Below, one piece after another: positions 9,459 through 22,135 of a stretch of DNA of 64,000 nucleotides. Location: NCBI GenBank assembly GCA_012959805.1, contig DUCN01000078.1, positions 1 through 64,000 of the forward strand. The letters are read 5' to 3'. Each line of letters starts with the position of its first letter. The first letter of the stretch is position 1. The position numbers were made by a program, and so were the translations under genes. The stretch comes from Myxococcales bacterium (GTDB taxonomy: Bacteria; Myxococcota_A; UBA9160; UBA4427). The notes beneath the pieces are model-generated. The model saw only the letters and a program-made list of their open reading frames with translations. It did no database searches and was not told the DNA's origin.

Positions 9459-10442
9459 TTAGTGCAGGATTCCCTTCTTTGCGGCAGGTTGCTCGGGCGC
9501 CGCCTGAGGCTTCTCCGCCGCTGCTTCGGCCGTCTTCTTCTGGATGAGTTTAGACAGCTCGTTCTGCGCCTTCTGAACATCGCCCTCGTATTTCAAGATC
9601 ACATTCAGCGTGTCGCCAACGATCTGATCCTCGAGTTCGTCAGCATTCAGTGCAAGAAGCGCACGCGCCCAGTCGATAGTCTCCGAGATCGAAGGCGTCT
9701 TCTTGAGATCGAGCTCCCGAATACGATTCATCAGCTGGACAACTTCTTCAGCGAGCCGCTTGTCGATATTCGGCACCTTGCGATCGAGAATGCGAACTTC
9801 GAGTTCTTCGTTGGGATAGTCGATCCACAGATGCAGACAACGTCGCTTGAGAGCGTCGCTCAACTCCCGCGAATCATTCGATGTGAGGATGACAATCGGT
9901 TGTGTCGTCGCTTTGATCGTTCCGATCTCGGGAATCGTCACCTGGAAATCCGAAAGGATCTCGAGCAGAAAGGCTTCGAACTCCGGATCGGATTTATCCA
10001 CTTCGTCGATCAATAATAGTGTGGGCTTCTCGGAGGAAATCGCCTGCATGAGCGGGCGTGGCACGATGAACTTTTCCGAGAAAAAGACTGAATCTTCAGC
10101 CCCGACACGGTCCGCCGCCTCCGCCAGGTTCTGAGCATCTGCGATCGTCTCCGAAACTTTGTCCTTCAAGATCTGCGTATACAGAAGCTGCTTCGAATAC
10201 TCCCACTCATAGAGTGCCTTCGCTTCGTCGAGCCCCTCGTAGCATTGAAGACGAATCATCTCCCGACCCAGGGCTGCAGCAACGACCTTCGCCAGTTCCG
10301 TCTTCCCCACTCCGGCGGGGCCTTCGACGAGCACGGGCTTATCGAGCTGCTGTGCCAGAAAAACAACCGTCGCGATCTGCTTATCACAGAGATAATCCTG
10401 ATCGCTCAATTGCTGAATGACGTCTTCTACTGACTTGAACAT
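9459..10442 (-). CDS. MoxR-family AAA+ ATPase
   Basis: VLVEGPAGVGKTELAK Walker A; TLLLIDEVDKSDPEFEAFLLEIL Walker B. Confidence 0.88.
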   Translation of the reverse strand: MFKSVEDVIQQLSDQDYLCDKQIATVVFLAQQLDKPVLVEGPAGVGKTELAKVVAAALGREMIRLQCYEGLDEAKALYEWEYSKQLLYTQILKDKVSETIADAQNLAEAADRVGAEDSVFFSEKFIVPRPLMQAISSEKPTLLLIDEVDKSDPEFEAFLLEILSDFQVTIPEIGTIKATTQPIVILTSNDSRELSDALKRRCLHLWIDYPNEELEVRILDRKVPNIDKRLAEEVVQLMNRIRELDLKKTPSISETIDWARALLALNADELEDQIVGDTLNVILKYEGDVQKAQNELSKLIQKKTAEAAAEKPQAAPEQPAAKKGILH

Positions 10443-10577
10443 GTCTTCCTCTCGTTCTGTGTTTCAAGATCCCAAGTCGCCAACGCGCTGGGTCTTACCA
10501 CTCGGACTCGTACTGCTTCATTCAGAGTGTCCCGACTAATGTTCTTCCGCGACCGCCATGCGACCGGAAAACGCTCT

Positions 10578-11891
10578 TCAGGACATCAGTCGCAGGACGT
10601 GACCGAGTTTTTCCTTCTTCGTTCGCAGATAGTCCACGTTATTCGCGTTGGGTTCGATCTCGAGCGGAATCCGCTCGACGATCTCGACACCATACCCGCT
10701 GATGCCCGCGCGCTTTCCGGGATTGTTGGTCAGGATTCGAATCTTCTGCACGCCCAGATCAGCGAGGATCTGCGCGCCGACGCCGTAGTCTCGCAAGTCA
10801 GCGGCGAAACCTAATTTATTGTTGGCCTCCACCGTATCGAGGCCCTCCATGTCCTGAAGTTCATAGGCCTTGATCTTGTTCTTCAGCCCGATGCCTCGGC
10901 CCTCTTGCCTCATGTAGAGCACGATCCCGGAGCCTTCCTTGGCGATCATGTGCATCGCCGCCTCGAGCTGTTCGCCACAATCACAGCGCAGCGAGCCAAA
11001 GGCATCCCCGGTCAGACATTCACTGTGAACGCGAATCAAAATCGGCTCATCTGGATCGATCTCGCCGTAGACCAACGCCATATGGTCGACGTGATCGATA
11101 TCGTTTTCAAAGACGACGGCCTGGAAATCTCCGAAGCGAGTCGGCATTTTTGCGATCGCCGATCGATGCACCAATTGTTCAGTCCGCAGTCTATACGAGA
11201 CGAGGTCCTTGATCGTTACGATCTTGAGATCATGCTCCTCGGCAAAGATCACCAGATCAGGCAGTCGTGCCATCGTGCCATCGTCGTTCATGATCTCGCA
11301 AATAACACCCGCCGGCTTACATCCCGCGAGTCGCGCCAGATCAACAGAACCTTCTGTCTGCCCGACGCGGCGAAGGACCCCGCCCGGCCGCGCGCAGATT
11401 GGAAAGATATGACCGGGTCGAACGATATCCGTTGCCTTCGCATCCTCGGCCACCGCGGCCTGGATCGTGCGTGCGCGATCGGCAGCAGAAATACCGGTGG
11501 TAACGCCTTCACGCGCTTCGATCGAGATCGTAAATGCCGTCCCGAAGGAGGCCGTGTTCTCGTAGTCGGGAACCATCTTGTTCAAGTGCAGTCTATTCAT
11601 ACGGTCTTCGTCGAGCGGCAGGCAGATCAGCCCGCGACCAAACTTGGCCATGAAGTTGATTGCTTCCGGCGTGACCTTGTCAGCGGCCATACAAAGATCG
11701 CCCTCGTTCTCGCGATCTTCATCATCGACGAGAATGATCATTTTGCCTGCGGCAATATCCGCAATCGCTTCCGAGATCTTGGACAGACCGGCGCCCGGCG
11801 CCGGCTCTACGGTCGAGGCACGAGTTCGGGTCAGGTGGCCAAGCGGCATCTTGGCGTGGGGTATATCTTGACTGCCAGGGGTATCAGACAT
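10578..11891 (-). CDS. ribBA: Bifunctional 3,4-dihydroxy-2-butanone-4-phosphate synthase / GTP cyclohydrolase II
   Basis: [46 protein letters not shown]. Confidence 0.93.
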   Translation of the reverse strand: MSDTPGSQDIPHAKMPLGHLTRTRASTVEPAPGAGLSKISEAIADIAAGKMIILVDDEDRENEGDLCMAADKVTPEAINFMAKFGRGLICLPLDEDRMNRLHLNKMVPDYENTASFGTAFTISIEAREGVTTGISAADRARTIQAAVAEDAKATDIVRPGHIFPICARPGGVLRRVGQTEGSVDLARLAGCKPAGVICEIMNDDGTMARLPDLVIFAEEHDLKIVTIKDLVSYRLRTEQLVHRSAIAKMPTRFGDFQAVVFENDIDHVDHMALVYGEIDPDEPILIRVHSECLTGDAFGSLRCDCGEQLEAAMHMIAKEGSGIVLYMRQEGRGIGLKNKIKAYELQDMEGLDTVEANNKLGFAADLRDYGVGAQILADLGVQKIRILTNNPGKRAGISGYGVEIVERIPLEIEPNANNVDYLRTKKEKLGHVLRLMS

Positions 11892-12047
11892 GAATTGCAG
11901 TTCACCTTCCGTACGGACCGTGAGCACGGTTCCGGCGGGCGCGCTCCGAGTGAAATACCCGGGGGTGATCGGCAACAACGATATCTATGGTTGACTGGGG
12001 TGTCAATCTCGTGATTTAGCCGCGATGCGACTGCCAGTCCGCTCGAG

Positions 12048-12704
12048 CTAGCCCGGTTGGCGGAAATTCTTCATCACGCCCTTCAGAAAGTCCTCTTCAG
12101 ACACCGCAAATTTGGCAGAGAAATCATGTCGCTCGTCGAGTCCGCGATAGAGCACGCACATCAGCTCACGAAATGTCTCGAGGATGCCCTCTCCGCGAGT
12201 GGCGACCGCCGGGAAGGTTGGCGTGTCGCCCCATTGCTCTTTGATCTCGGTCAGCGACTTAACGTCCGGCATATCACGCTTGTTGAATTGGACGACCTTC
12301 GGAAGATTGTCGAAATCGATCCGATGCGCCTTGAGATTGGCTTCCATATCGCGCCAGGAATAGGCATTCGCGCTTGCAGCCGAACGCTGAGAGTCGGCGA
12401 CGAAAGCAATCGCATCTGCACCCGCTAATACGATTTTGCGCGTCGACTTGTGCATCACCTGACCAGGCACTGTAAAGAGCTTCATCTTGATCGAGAAACC
12501 ACCAACGGTGTCGAACTCAACCGGCAGAAAGTCGAAATAGAGCGTGCGGTCGTCCTTGGTATCGAGGGTCAGCATATGGCTGCGCGTCGCTGGGTCCATC
12601 AATTCATGAAGCCGCTGCAGATTGCTCGTCTTGCCGGAGAGCGCCGGGCCGTAATAGACCACCTTGAGGGTGATCTCCTTGCTACCCATGTTGATCTGCA
12701 CCAT
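12048..12704 (-). CDS. MglA-like Ras-superfamily GTPase
   Basis: KVVYYGPALSGKTSNLQRLHE P-loop; KLFTVPGQV; VVQFNKRDMPD. Confidence 0.85.
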   Translation of the reverse strand: MVQINMGSKEITLKVVYYGPALSGKTSNLQRLHELMDPATRSHMLTLDTKDDRTLYFDFLPVEFDTVGGFSIKMKLFTVPGQVMHKSTRKIVLAGADAIAFVADSQRSAASANAYSWRDMEANLKAHRIDFDNLPKVVQFNKRDMPDVKSLTEIKEQWGDTPTFPAVATRGEGILETFRELMCVLYRGLDERHDFSAKFAVSEEDFLKGVMKNFRQPG

Positions 12705-12797
12705 CGCCCCGCTCCCACAGCGCGTTATCACTGCGCCCTCCCCACATCGGCGGGAACGCGTTCTTTATCAAGGCGCGAATGAGCCCCCCAGGGCCGA

Positions 12798-13871
12798 TCA
12801 GTCTGAGTTTGACCCGGACACTTGCTTGTCGATTGCCTTCTGAAAGGCCGCCAACAACGAGCGGGCGGCGGCGGCGGGCGTCGTTTTCTGGGCGGCGACC
12901 GCTTCCTCCTCGCGAGCGATCGACAGGGTCATGCCGGGCTGTCGACGAAAGACGTGATCGATGCCCTCTTCTAGGAGCTTGTGCAGCCACGCACGGGATT
13001 GATCTTTGCGCCGCTCGTCAAATTCTCCGCTCTCGCGCATCAGTTCGGCATGCCTGAGGATCGTCTGCCAGACTTCCTCGATGCCCTTCGACTCCAGTGA
13101 ACTCGCCAACATGGCCTGTGTTCGCCATGCATCACCGCTCGAACGAATCAGGTCGAGCGCACCCGCATAATCGGCGCGCGTGCGTTCGGCAACGGACTGC
13201 ATTGCGCCATCTGCTTTGTTCACCACCAGAGCATCGGCCAATTCGATCACGCCCTTCTTGATCCCCTGAAGCTGGTCGCCGCCGGCAGGCAGTAAGAGAA
13301 CGAGGAAGAAGTCGACCATGGAGGAAACCGTGATCTCGGACTGCCCGATCCCAACCGTTTCGATCAGAACGACATCGTAGCCAGCGGCCTCACATAACAG
13401 CATGACTTCTCGGGTTCGATTGGCGACGCCGCCTAGCGAGCCGCTCGACGGCGACGGACGAATAAATGCCTCGGGACAAAGTGCGAGTCGTTCCATCCGA
13501 GTCTTATCGCCCAGAATGCTGCCCCCGGAAACGGGGCTGCTCGGATCGACAGCCAGAACCGCCACGCGCTTACCGTTCTCGACGAGGTACAATCCAAGCG
13601 CCTCAATGAACGTACTCTTGCCGACGCCGGGCGGTCCCGTGATTCCGACACGAATCGCATCGCCGCTTTCCGCGATGAGTGCCTCGAGAACAGCTTGGCC
13701 CCGCAAGCGATCTTGGTCGAGCGTGCTCTCGATCCGCGTTATGGCCCGGGCCATCGCTCGACGATCACCCTGACGGATCGATCGTGCGACTTCGCGGGCC
13801 GATGCATCGATCCGACCACTGCCTTCGGAACTCATCTCCTTGGACTCACCGCTATTCGATTCGTCACCCAC
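12798..13871 (-). CDS. meaB: Methylmalonyl-CoA mutase-associated GTPase MeaB/ArgK
   Basis: VGITGPPGVGKSTFIEAL, VLAVDPSSPVSGGSILGDKTRM. Confidence 0.9.
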   Translation of the reverse strand: MGDESNSGESKEMSSEGSGRIDASAREVARSIRQGDRRAMARAITRIESTLDQDRLRGQAVLEALIAESGDAIRVGITGPPGVGKSTFIEALGLYLVENGKRVAVLAVDPSSPVSGGSILGDKTRMERLALCPEAFIRPSPSSGSLGGVANRTREVMLLCEAAGYDVVLIETVGIGQSEITVSSMVDFFLVLLLPAGGDQLQGIKKGVIELADALVVNKADGAMQSVAERTRADYAGALDLIRSSGDAWRTQAMLASSLESKGIEEVWQTILRHAELMRESGEFDERRKDQSRAWLHKLLEEGIDHVFRRQPGMTLSIAREEEAVAAQKTTPAAAARSLLAAFQKAIDKQVSGSNSD

Positions 13872-13957
13872 GGCGTATCTCCGGCTGCTTCAAATCAGGA
13901 AGGCAATTGGACGTCATGTATGGGCGACATCGATCGTGTTTCCTCGACATGCCGCCC

Positions 13958-16138
<2,181 letters not shown>

Positions 16139-16249
16139 CGATCCTCTTCCTCTCGTTCCGTTCTGCGCGCACCTGCTCTCCGTGCAGAGCCAGCGACGGT
16201 CCAACTTTTCGGGCGGCAAGTCTAGCAGTCCCGGAAAACCAATCGCCGT

Positions 16250-19200
16250 CTAAACCGCACGCCGATACCGCCCACCCACTTCAAAGAGCGCCTCACTGAT
16301 CTGCCCAAGACTCGCCACCTTCACGGTCTCGAGCAACACATCGAAGAGGTTTTCTCCGGCGAGCGCCGCCTGCTTCAATTCATCGAGAGCGCCCTCGACA
16401 TCCTGCGTCCAGCGCGCATGAAAATCAGCCAGCGAATCCAGTTGCGCTCGCCTCTCCTCCTCCGAGGATCGAATCAAATTCTGCTCTGCGACGATCGAAG
16501 ACTCATCGGTCTCGGCGAGAAAACTGTTCACTCCAATGATTTCGAGTTCACCCGAATGCTTGAGTTTTTCGTAATCCATGCTCTCGTCCTGAATGCGGCC
16601 GCGCTGATACAGAGTCTCCATCGCACCCAGCACACCACCGCGTTCACTCAATCGTTCGAATTCCTGCATAACGGCTTCTTCGACGAGATCGGTGAGTTCT
16701 TCGATGACGAAAGCGCCCTGAACAGAATTCTCGTTGCGCATGAGTCCGGCTTCTCGATTGATGATCAGCTGGATGGCGAGTGCCCGTCGAACCGAGGCTT
16801 CGGTTGGCGTCGTCACGGCTTCGTCATAGGCGTTCGTATGCAGGCTGTTACAAGAATCTTGCAGTGCAGTCAGTGCCTGAAGCGTTGTCCGGATATCATT
16901 GAAGTCCATTTCCTGCGCGTGCAGAGACCGGCCGGAGGTCTGAATGTGGTATTTCAGCTTCTGGCTTCTCTCGCTCGCTCCGTATCGCTCGGACATCGCG
17001 ACGGCCCAGATGCGCCGAGCCACGCGACCTAAGACCGAGTATTCGGCATCGAGTCCGTTGCTAAAGAAGAATGAAAAATTGGGCGCGAACTCGTCGACGG
17101 TCATCCCTCTTGCGAGAAAATATTCGCAAAAGGTAAATCCGTTGGCGAGCGTAAAGGCCAACTGGGTAATCGGATTCGCCCCGGCTTCGGCCATGTGGTA
17201 GCCGGAGATCGAAATAGAGTAAAAATTCCGAATGCCCTCACGGCAGAAAGTCTGCTGGATATCGCCCTGCATTTTTAGGGAGAATTCCGTCGAGAAGATG
17301 CAGGTATTCTGTGCCTGATCTTCTTTTAGGATGTCGGCCTGGACGGTTCCTCGGACAGTTTGCAGGACCTCCTCACGAATTCGCCGGTACACATCGGCGG
17401 GGACGACCTGATCCCCGGGAATCCCAAGTAGACCCAACCCCAATCCGTCGTGATCGGGCGCGCGCTCGCCCTTGTAAACGGGCAATGACAGGCCGCGGTC
17501 ACGCAATGACGCCTCTGTCTTCGCACGCACTTCGTCGAGTTCTCCGCGTTCGGCAAGATACCGTTCGACTCTCTGGTCGATCGCAGCATTGAGAAAGAAA
17601 GCCAGAACCGTCGGTGCCGGACCGTTGATCGTCAGCGAAACGGAGGTCGTCGCCGCCGCCAGATCGAAACCGGAATAGAGTTTTTTGGCATCGTCGAGTG
17701 TGCAAACTGAAACACCGGAATTTCCGACCTTGCCGAAAATATCGGGGGCCTCGGCGGGGTCGCTGCCATACAGGGTCACACTGTCAAAGGCCGTCGATAG
17801 GCGCGCAGCCGGCTGGCCCGAACTCAAGTAATGGAAGCGGCGATTCGTTCGTTCGGGTCCGCCCTCACCGGCAAACATTCGCGTCGGGTCTTCTCCCTTA
17901 CGCTTGAAAGGGAAGACGCCTGCCGTAAAAGGGAATCGACCCGGGAGATTTTCGAGTCCGAAATAACGGACCAGCTCGCCCCAGTCCCTGTTTCGCGGCA
18001 GAGCGACAACGGGGATTTGCGTTCCCGAAAGCGATGAGACGAAATTCTCGACTTCGACGGAGCGGTCCCGGCTGCCATAGGTCTGGGTTTCCCCCGCATA
18101 GGACTTCTTGGTTTCGGGCCAGGCATGAAGCTGTTTGGCCAGGGCTGGATCGACGGCAGACGCCGCGTTCCGGTACCCCTCACGAAGGCTCACGTCCTCA
18201 GAAGCCCCCCCTTCCTCGAGCGGACCGAGCGGAATCGCCATCCGATCACCGCGCTTGGACAAGATCCGCGCATAGCCGTCCGCGAGAGCCGCCTCTTCGG
18301 CAGAGGCTTCAACACGGGACCGATAGCTTCGCAGCGACTCGACGATCTCCGCCAGGTAGCGCTGTCGGGAAGCCGGAACCAGGGCCGAGGATCCAGCCGC
18401 GCGGCCGAGATTCTCCTTGGCAAACCTCGAATCACTCGGGGACATCTCATCCAGTTCGGGTGCCGCTCCCGGCGAATGGGCTGAGGATCGCACCGCTGTG
18501 ACGCTCAAAAGTGCTTCGGCCAGTCCGAGTTTGACGAGTCGCCGTTCGAGCGCCTCCGCCAAACGGTCCGTCCCTGGATCGTTCCAGTTGCGCGCGATCG
18601 TCGGAAAAACGGGGACGTCTTCGTCCGCGACCGCCATCGCCTTTCGATTGCGTCGCCACTGTTTGCGGATGTCCCGAAGAGAATCGAGAGAGCCGCGACG
18701 ATCAAATTTATTCAGAACGATCATATCCGCAAAATCGATCATGTCGATTTTCTCGAGCTGCGACGGTGCACCGTAATCCGGTGTCATGACGTAGATCGAG
18801 AGATCGACCTGGTCAACGATCTCCGAATCGCTCTGCCCAATGCCGGCGGTCTCGAGAAGCACCAAATCAAAGCCCGCCGATCGCAACACGTGAAGTCCGT
18901 CGCCCACCGCGGCGGCCAGAGAGACATTGGCACGACGCGTCGCCATGGAACGAACGAAGACCTGTTCGCCGCCGATGGCATTCATTCGAATGCGGTCGCC
19001 TAGCAGAGCGCCGCCACTGCGCCGCCGAGTCGGATCGACCAGTAAGAGTGCTATTCGAAGCTTCGGAGCTGCCCGACGTAAACGCATAACGAGTTCGTCG
19101 ACCACGCTCGACTTCCCCGCACCACCAGTTCCCGTAAAGCCAATGACGGGCGCTTCTCGGCTTGAAGAAGCTGAGAGCGCCTTCCGGATGGCAGTGGCTT

Positions 19201-19777
19201 TCTCTTTGTGCGCCTCGGCGTGATTCTCGAAGAAGCTGATCAGACGGGCGATCTCCGCCGGGTGGTCAGGATCCAAGCATTCGACGGCGAGTTCGAGTCC
19301 TGCTAGGGGATCGGCCTCGAATCTGCGCCGGGCTTCCAGGCATTCGTCGACGATGCTGCCGATCATGCCCTCGAGGCCCATCTTTCGACCGTCCTCTGGG
19401 CTAAAGATACGCGAGACACCCGCACGGTGAAGTGCCACGATCTCACCTGGCGTGATGGTTCCACCGCCTCCTCCGTAAACGCGAACATGAGGCAGGCCTT
19501 CTTCAGCAAGACGCCTGACCAAATACTCGAAATACTCGATATGCCCGCCTTGATAGGAAGAAATAGCAACCGCGTCGGCGGCTTCTTCGACGATTGCTTC
19601 GACGACCTCCTCGACACCGCGATCGTGACCGAGATGAATCACCTCCGCGCCACGGGCCTGTAGGAGTCGACGCATGATATTGATCGCGGCATCGTGGCCG
19701 TCGAAAAGCGACGCGGCCGTCACGACTCGAACAGGGGGACGATCTTGTTCCTCGCGATGATTTTCCACCTGGTTCAT
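16250..19777 (-). CDS. icmF: Fused isobutyryl-CoA mutase IcmF (B12 domain, G domain, mutase domain)
   Basis: N-terminal B12 domain SLFDGHDAAINIM, GFTGTGGAGKSS P-loop, RMFAGEGGPERTNRRFHYL, ILKEDQAQNTCIFSTEFSL. Confidence 0.92.
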   Translation of the reverse strand: MNQVENHREEQDRPPVRVVTAASLFDGHDAAINIMRRLLQARGAEVIHLGHDRGVEEVVEAIVEEAADAVAISSYQGGHIEYFEYLVRRLAEEGLPHVRVYGGGGGTITPGEIVALHRAGVSRIFSPEDGRKMGLEGMIGSIVDECLEARRRFEADPLAGLELAVECLDPDHPAEIARLISFFENHAEAHKEKATAIRKALSASSSREAPVIGFTGTGGAGKSSVVDELVMRLRRAAPKLRIALLLVDPTRRRSGGALLGDRIRMNAIGGEQVFVRSMATRRANVSLAAAVGDGLHVLRSAGFDLVLLETAGIGQSDSEIVDQVDLSIYVMTPDYGAPSQLEKIDMIDFADMIVLNKFDRRGSLDSLRDIRKQWRRNRKAMAVADEDVPVFPTIARNWNDPGTDRLAEALERRLVKLGLAEALLSVTAVRSSAHSPGAAPELDEMSPSDSRFAKENLGRAAGSSALVPASRQRYLAEIVESLRSYRSRVEASAEEAALADGYARILSKRGDRMAIPLGPLEEGGASEDVSLREGYRNAASAVDPALAKQLHAWPETKKSYAGETQTYGSRDRSVEVENFVSSLSGTQIPVVALPRNRDWGELVRYFGLENLPGRFPFTAGVFPFKRKGEDPTRMFAGEGGPERTNRRFHYLSSGQPAARLSTAFDSVTLYGSDPAEAPDIFGKVGNSGVSVCTLDDAKKLYSGFDLAAATTSVSLTINGPAPTVLAFFLNAAIDQRVERYLAERGELDEVRAKTEASLRDRGLSLPVYKGERAPDHDGLGLGLLGIPGDQVVPADVYRRIREEVLQTVRGTVQADILKEDQAQNTCIFSTEFSLKMQGDIQQTFCREGIRNFYSISISGYHMAEAGANPITQLAFTLANGFTFCEYFLARGMTVDEFAPNFSFFFSNGLDAEYSVLGRVARRIWAVAMSERYGASERSQKLKYHIQTSGRSLHAQEMDFNDIRTTLQALTALQDSCNSLHTNAYDEAVTTPTEASVRRALAIQLIINREAGLMRNENSVQGAFVIEELTDLVEEAVMQEFERLSERGGVLGAMETLYQRGRIQDESMDYEKLKHSGELEIIGVNSFLAETDESSIVAEQNLIRSSEEERRAQLDSLADFHARWTQDVEGALDELKQAALAGENLFDVLLETVKVASLGQISEALFEVGGRYRRAV

Positions 19778-20259
19778 TGGTTTTCTTTCTCCGTCGAAAG
19801 ACTCGATGTTGTCGGTTCGGCGGGTGTGATCGAGGCGACCGCCAATTGCGCCTCGCGCCTGTCCTGAACCGGCTTGGCATCCGGTCCGAGAGCGCTGCCG
19901 GCTCGATCCTCGACGTGGTCGCGGTAGCGAACCAATTCGTCGCGTAGATCGCTCAGTTCACCCATCCGCCGATCCACATCGTCGAGGTGGGCACCCAGAA
20001 GATCTTGCAGCCTCGAAAGCATGGCCTGGGTCGAGCCACCAATGCCGTAGACGGCGTTCAGATCCCGAATCTCCGCGAGCGAAAGACCAAGGGATTTCAG
20101 TCGATTGATGAAGCCGAGCCGCTCAAGATCATCCCCTCCGTAGACGCGCCGCCCGCTTTCACGACGACGGACACCCGGGAGCAACCCGATCTCCTCGTAG
20201 TACCGGATGGTTCGGGGGCTCAACCCCGTTCGGTGACAGACTTCTGCAATGGCCCACAT
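19774..20259 (-). CDS. MerR-family transcriptional regulator
   Basis: IAEVCHRTGLSPRTIRYYEEIGLLPGVRRRESGRRVY. Confidence 0.88.
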   Translation of the reverse strand: MWAIAEVCHRTGLSPRTIRYYEEIGLLPGVRRRESGRRVYGGDDLERLGFINRLKSLGLSLAEIRDLNAVYGIGGSTQAMLSRLQDLLGAHLDDVDRRMGELSDLRDELVRYRDHVEDRAGSALGPDAKPVQDRREAQLAVASITPAEPTTSSLSTEKENQ

Positions 20260-20415
20260 GGCGGCGAAGATGCCTCCCTTTGCCAGTTCACGTCAACTGC
20301 TTAATCGATTCGGCCTTTCCGGCGCAGTACTTGATTGGGTCCGGTGCCCCCGGAGGGCTCATCCGAGACATTGGCCGCCAAGAGAATTTCGACGCCATCG
20401 CGGCGGACCCTCAGT

Positions 20416-21363
20416 TCACTGGTATCCGAGTTCCTGAATCCGGCGCCCGTTCTTGAGCCAGGTCGGATCGACCTTCACGAAGAGCTCCAGATGCACACGG
20501 CAGCCCACCCAGGCTTCGATGGATTTGCGCGACCGAATGCCAATGTTCTTAACCATACTGCCGCCACGGCCAACCACGATTCGCTTCTGAGAATCGCGTT
20601 CAACGAGTAAGTTGGCACCGATCTTCAACATTTTCGGATTCGATTCGTCATAGCGAAGCACCTCGACCGCCATCGAGTACGGCAATTCTTTGTCGAGCAT
20701 CTCAAAGACGCTCTCGCGAATCATCTCCGCGCACAGCCAACGCATCGGGCGATCGGTGAGCTCGTCCTCTCCGTACAGCGGAGGGGAAGCCGGCAGCGCC
20801 TCGACGATCATCGCTAGCAGAGCCGTGACGCCCTCCCCGGTCAAGGACGAGACCGTACACGCGGGCCACTGCTCCGGTGCGGCTTCGATCGGCCAGTCCT
20901 TTCCCTGGGCTCGCGGAAGATCACATTTCGTTCCAACGATCACGGTCGGACGTCGCATTGCGATCAGGGACCCGGCGAGTTCATCGTGGACGTCGGTCCA
21001 TCCCTCAGTCCGATCGACCAGCAAGCAGGCGACATCACAATCCCGCGCCACTTCTTCGACGACCTTGTTCAGCGCCTCGTTGAGTTTCTTCGGGCTCACG
21101 TGCCGGCCGGGCGTGTCGAGAAAGAGAAGCTGGGCATTTTCGCGCGGAAGGATTCCGAGAATTCGACTTCTCGTTGTCTGGGGCTTCGCGCTAACGATGG
21201 CGAGCCGCTCACCAAGGATCCGATTGAGCAGCGAGGACTTCCCGGCATTCGGCGGACCGAGCAGGCCGACGAAGCCGGCTCGAAAATCTGTAGCGGAAGA
21301 CTCAGTCGACCCTTCGGTCGGTGCCGACGGGGTCGTTCCACTCGCTGGTTCAGACTTCGACAT
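20416..21363 (-). CDS. era: GTPase Era
   Basis: FVGLLGPPNAGKSSLLNRILGERLAIVSAKPQTTRSRILGI; C-terminal KH region. Confidence 0.93.
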   Translation of the reverse strand: MSKSEPASGTTPSAPTEGSTESSATDFRAGFVGLLGPPNAGKSSLLNRILGERLAIVSAKPQTTRSRILGILPRENAQLLFLDTPGRHVSPKKLNEALNKVVEEVARDCDVACLLVDRTEGWTDVHDELAGSLIAMRRPTVIVGTKCDLPRAQGKDWPIEAAPEQWPACTVSSLTGEGVTALLAMIVEALPASPPLYGEDELTDRPMRWLCAEMIRESVFEMLDKELPYSMAVEVLRYDESNPKMLKIGANLLVERDSQKRIVVGRGGSMVKNIGIRSRKSIEAWVGCRVHLELFVKVDPTWLKNGRRIQELGYQ

Positions 21364-22135
21364 GCCCGCCACTCTCTCCCGCCGCCGACTCGGCCGACCA
21401 ATCGGTGAGGGCCTCCTGGGCGGCCAGCCGCTCCGCCGCTCGCTTGGTCCGGCCGATGCCTCGGGCCAGCGCCTCCCCCCGCACTTGGACTTCCGCCGTG
21501 AAGCGCTGATCGTCGCCTTCCACCTGACTGTCTGCAACGACGCGGTAGGTCGGAAATTCTCCGACCGCCGACATGACTCGCTCCTGGAACTCCGTTTTCG
21601 GGTCGCGCTCGACAATCGGCGCATCGGCTTCGAGTGCCTTCCCGAAAGCCAACTCCACGAAATGAACCACCGCCTCCAGGCCACGATCGAGAAAAATTGC
21701 TCCGATCACGGCCTCCATGGCATCGGCCAGGATCGAAGGCTTCTCCAGTCCCCCGGACTGTTCCTCCGTCCGACCCAATCGAATCAGCGGGCCCAGCTCC
21801 AGGCGCTGGGCCAGTCGCGTCAGTGAGCGTCCCTCGACCAGGGAGTGCAGCGCACGACTCAATTCGCCCTCCCGCCAATCGGGATGCGCCCGATACAAAG
21901 CCTGCGCGACCGCGAGCCCCAACACAGCGTCCCCTAGGAATTCCAGGCGTTCGTTATTGGCGAATGAAGTATCACCCCGCTGCCTGTTTTCGTGGGCAAA
22001 AGAAGAATGTCGCAGCGCATCTTCGAGCAGCCCCGTGTTCTTGAACGCAGCGCCGAGCGCAACCTCGAATCGCTCGAGGGCGACAGGACGCTCATCCTCT
22101 TCGCAGCCGCCTTCCCTCACCCAGGATTCGCTCAC
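21350..22135 (-). CDS. rnc: Ribonuclease III
   Basis: NERLEFLGDAVLGL signature; C-terminal dsRBD. Confidence 0.93.
   Translation of the reverse strand: MSESWVREGGCEEDERPVALERFEVALGAAFKNTGLLEDALRHSSFAHENRQRGDTSFANNERLEFLGDAVLGLAVAQALYRAHPDWREGELSRALHSLVEGRSLTRLAQRLELGPLIRLGRTEEQSGGLEKPSILADAMEAVIGAIFLDRGLEAVVHFVELAFGKALEADAPIVERDPKTEFQERVMSAVGEFPTYRVVADSQVEGDDQRFTAEVQVRGEALARGIGRTKRAAERLAAQEALTDWSAESAAGESGGHVEV

Noticed and set aside
10905-12014. 369-aa plus-strand ORF
   Set aside because: Lies wholly antisense to ribBA and its upstream region; composition-driven.
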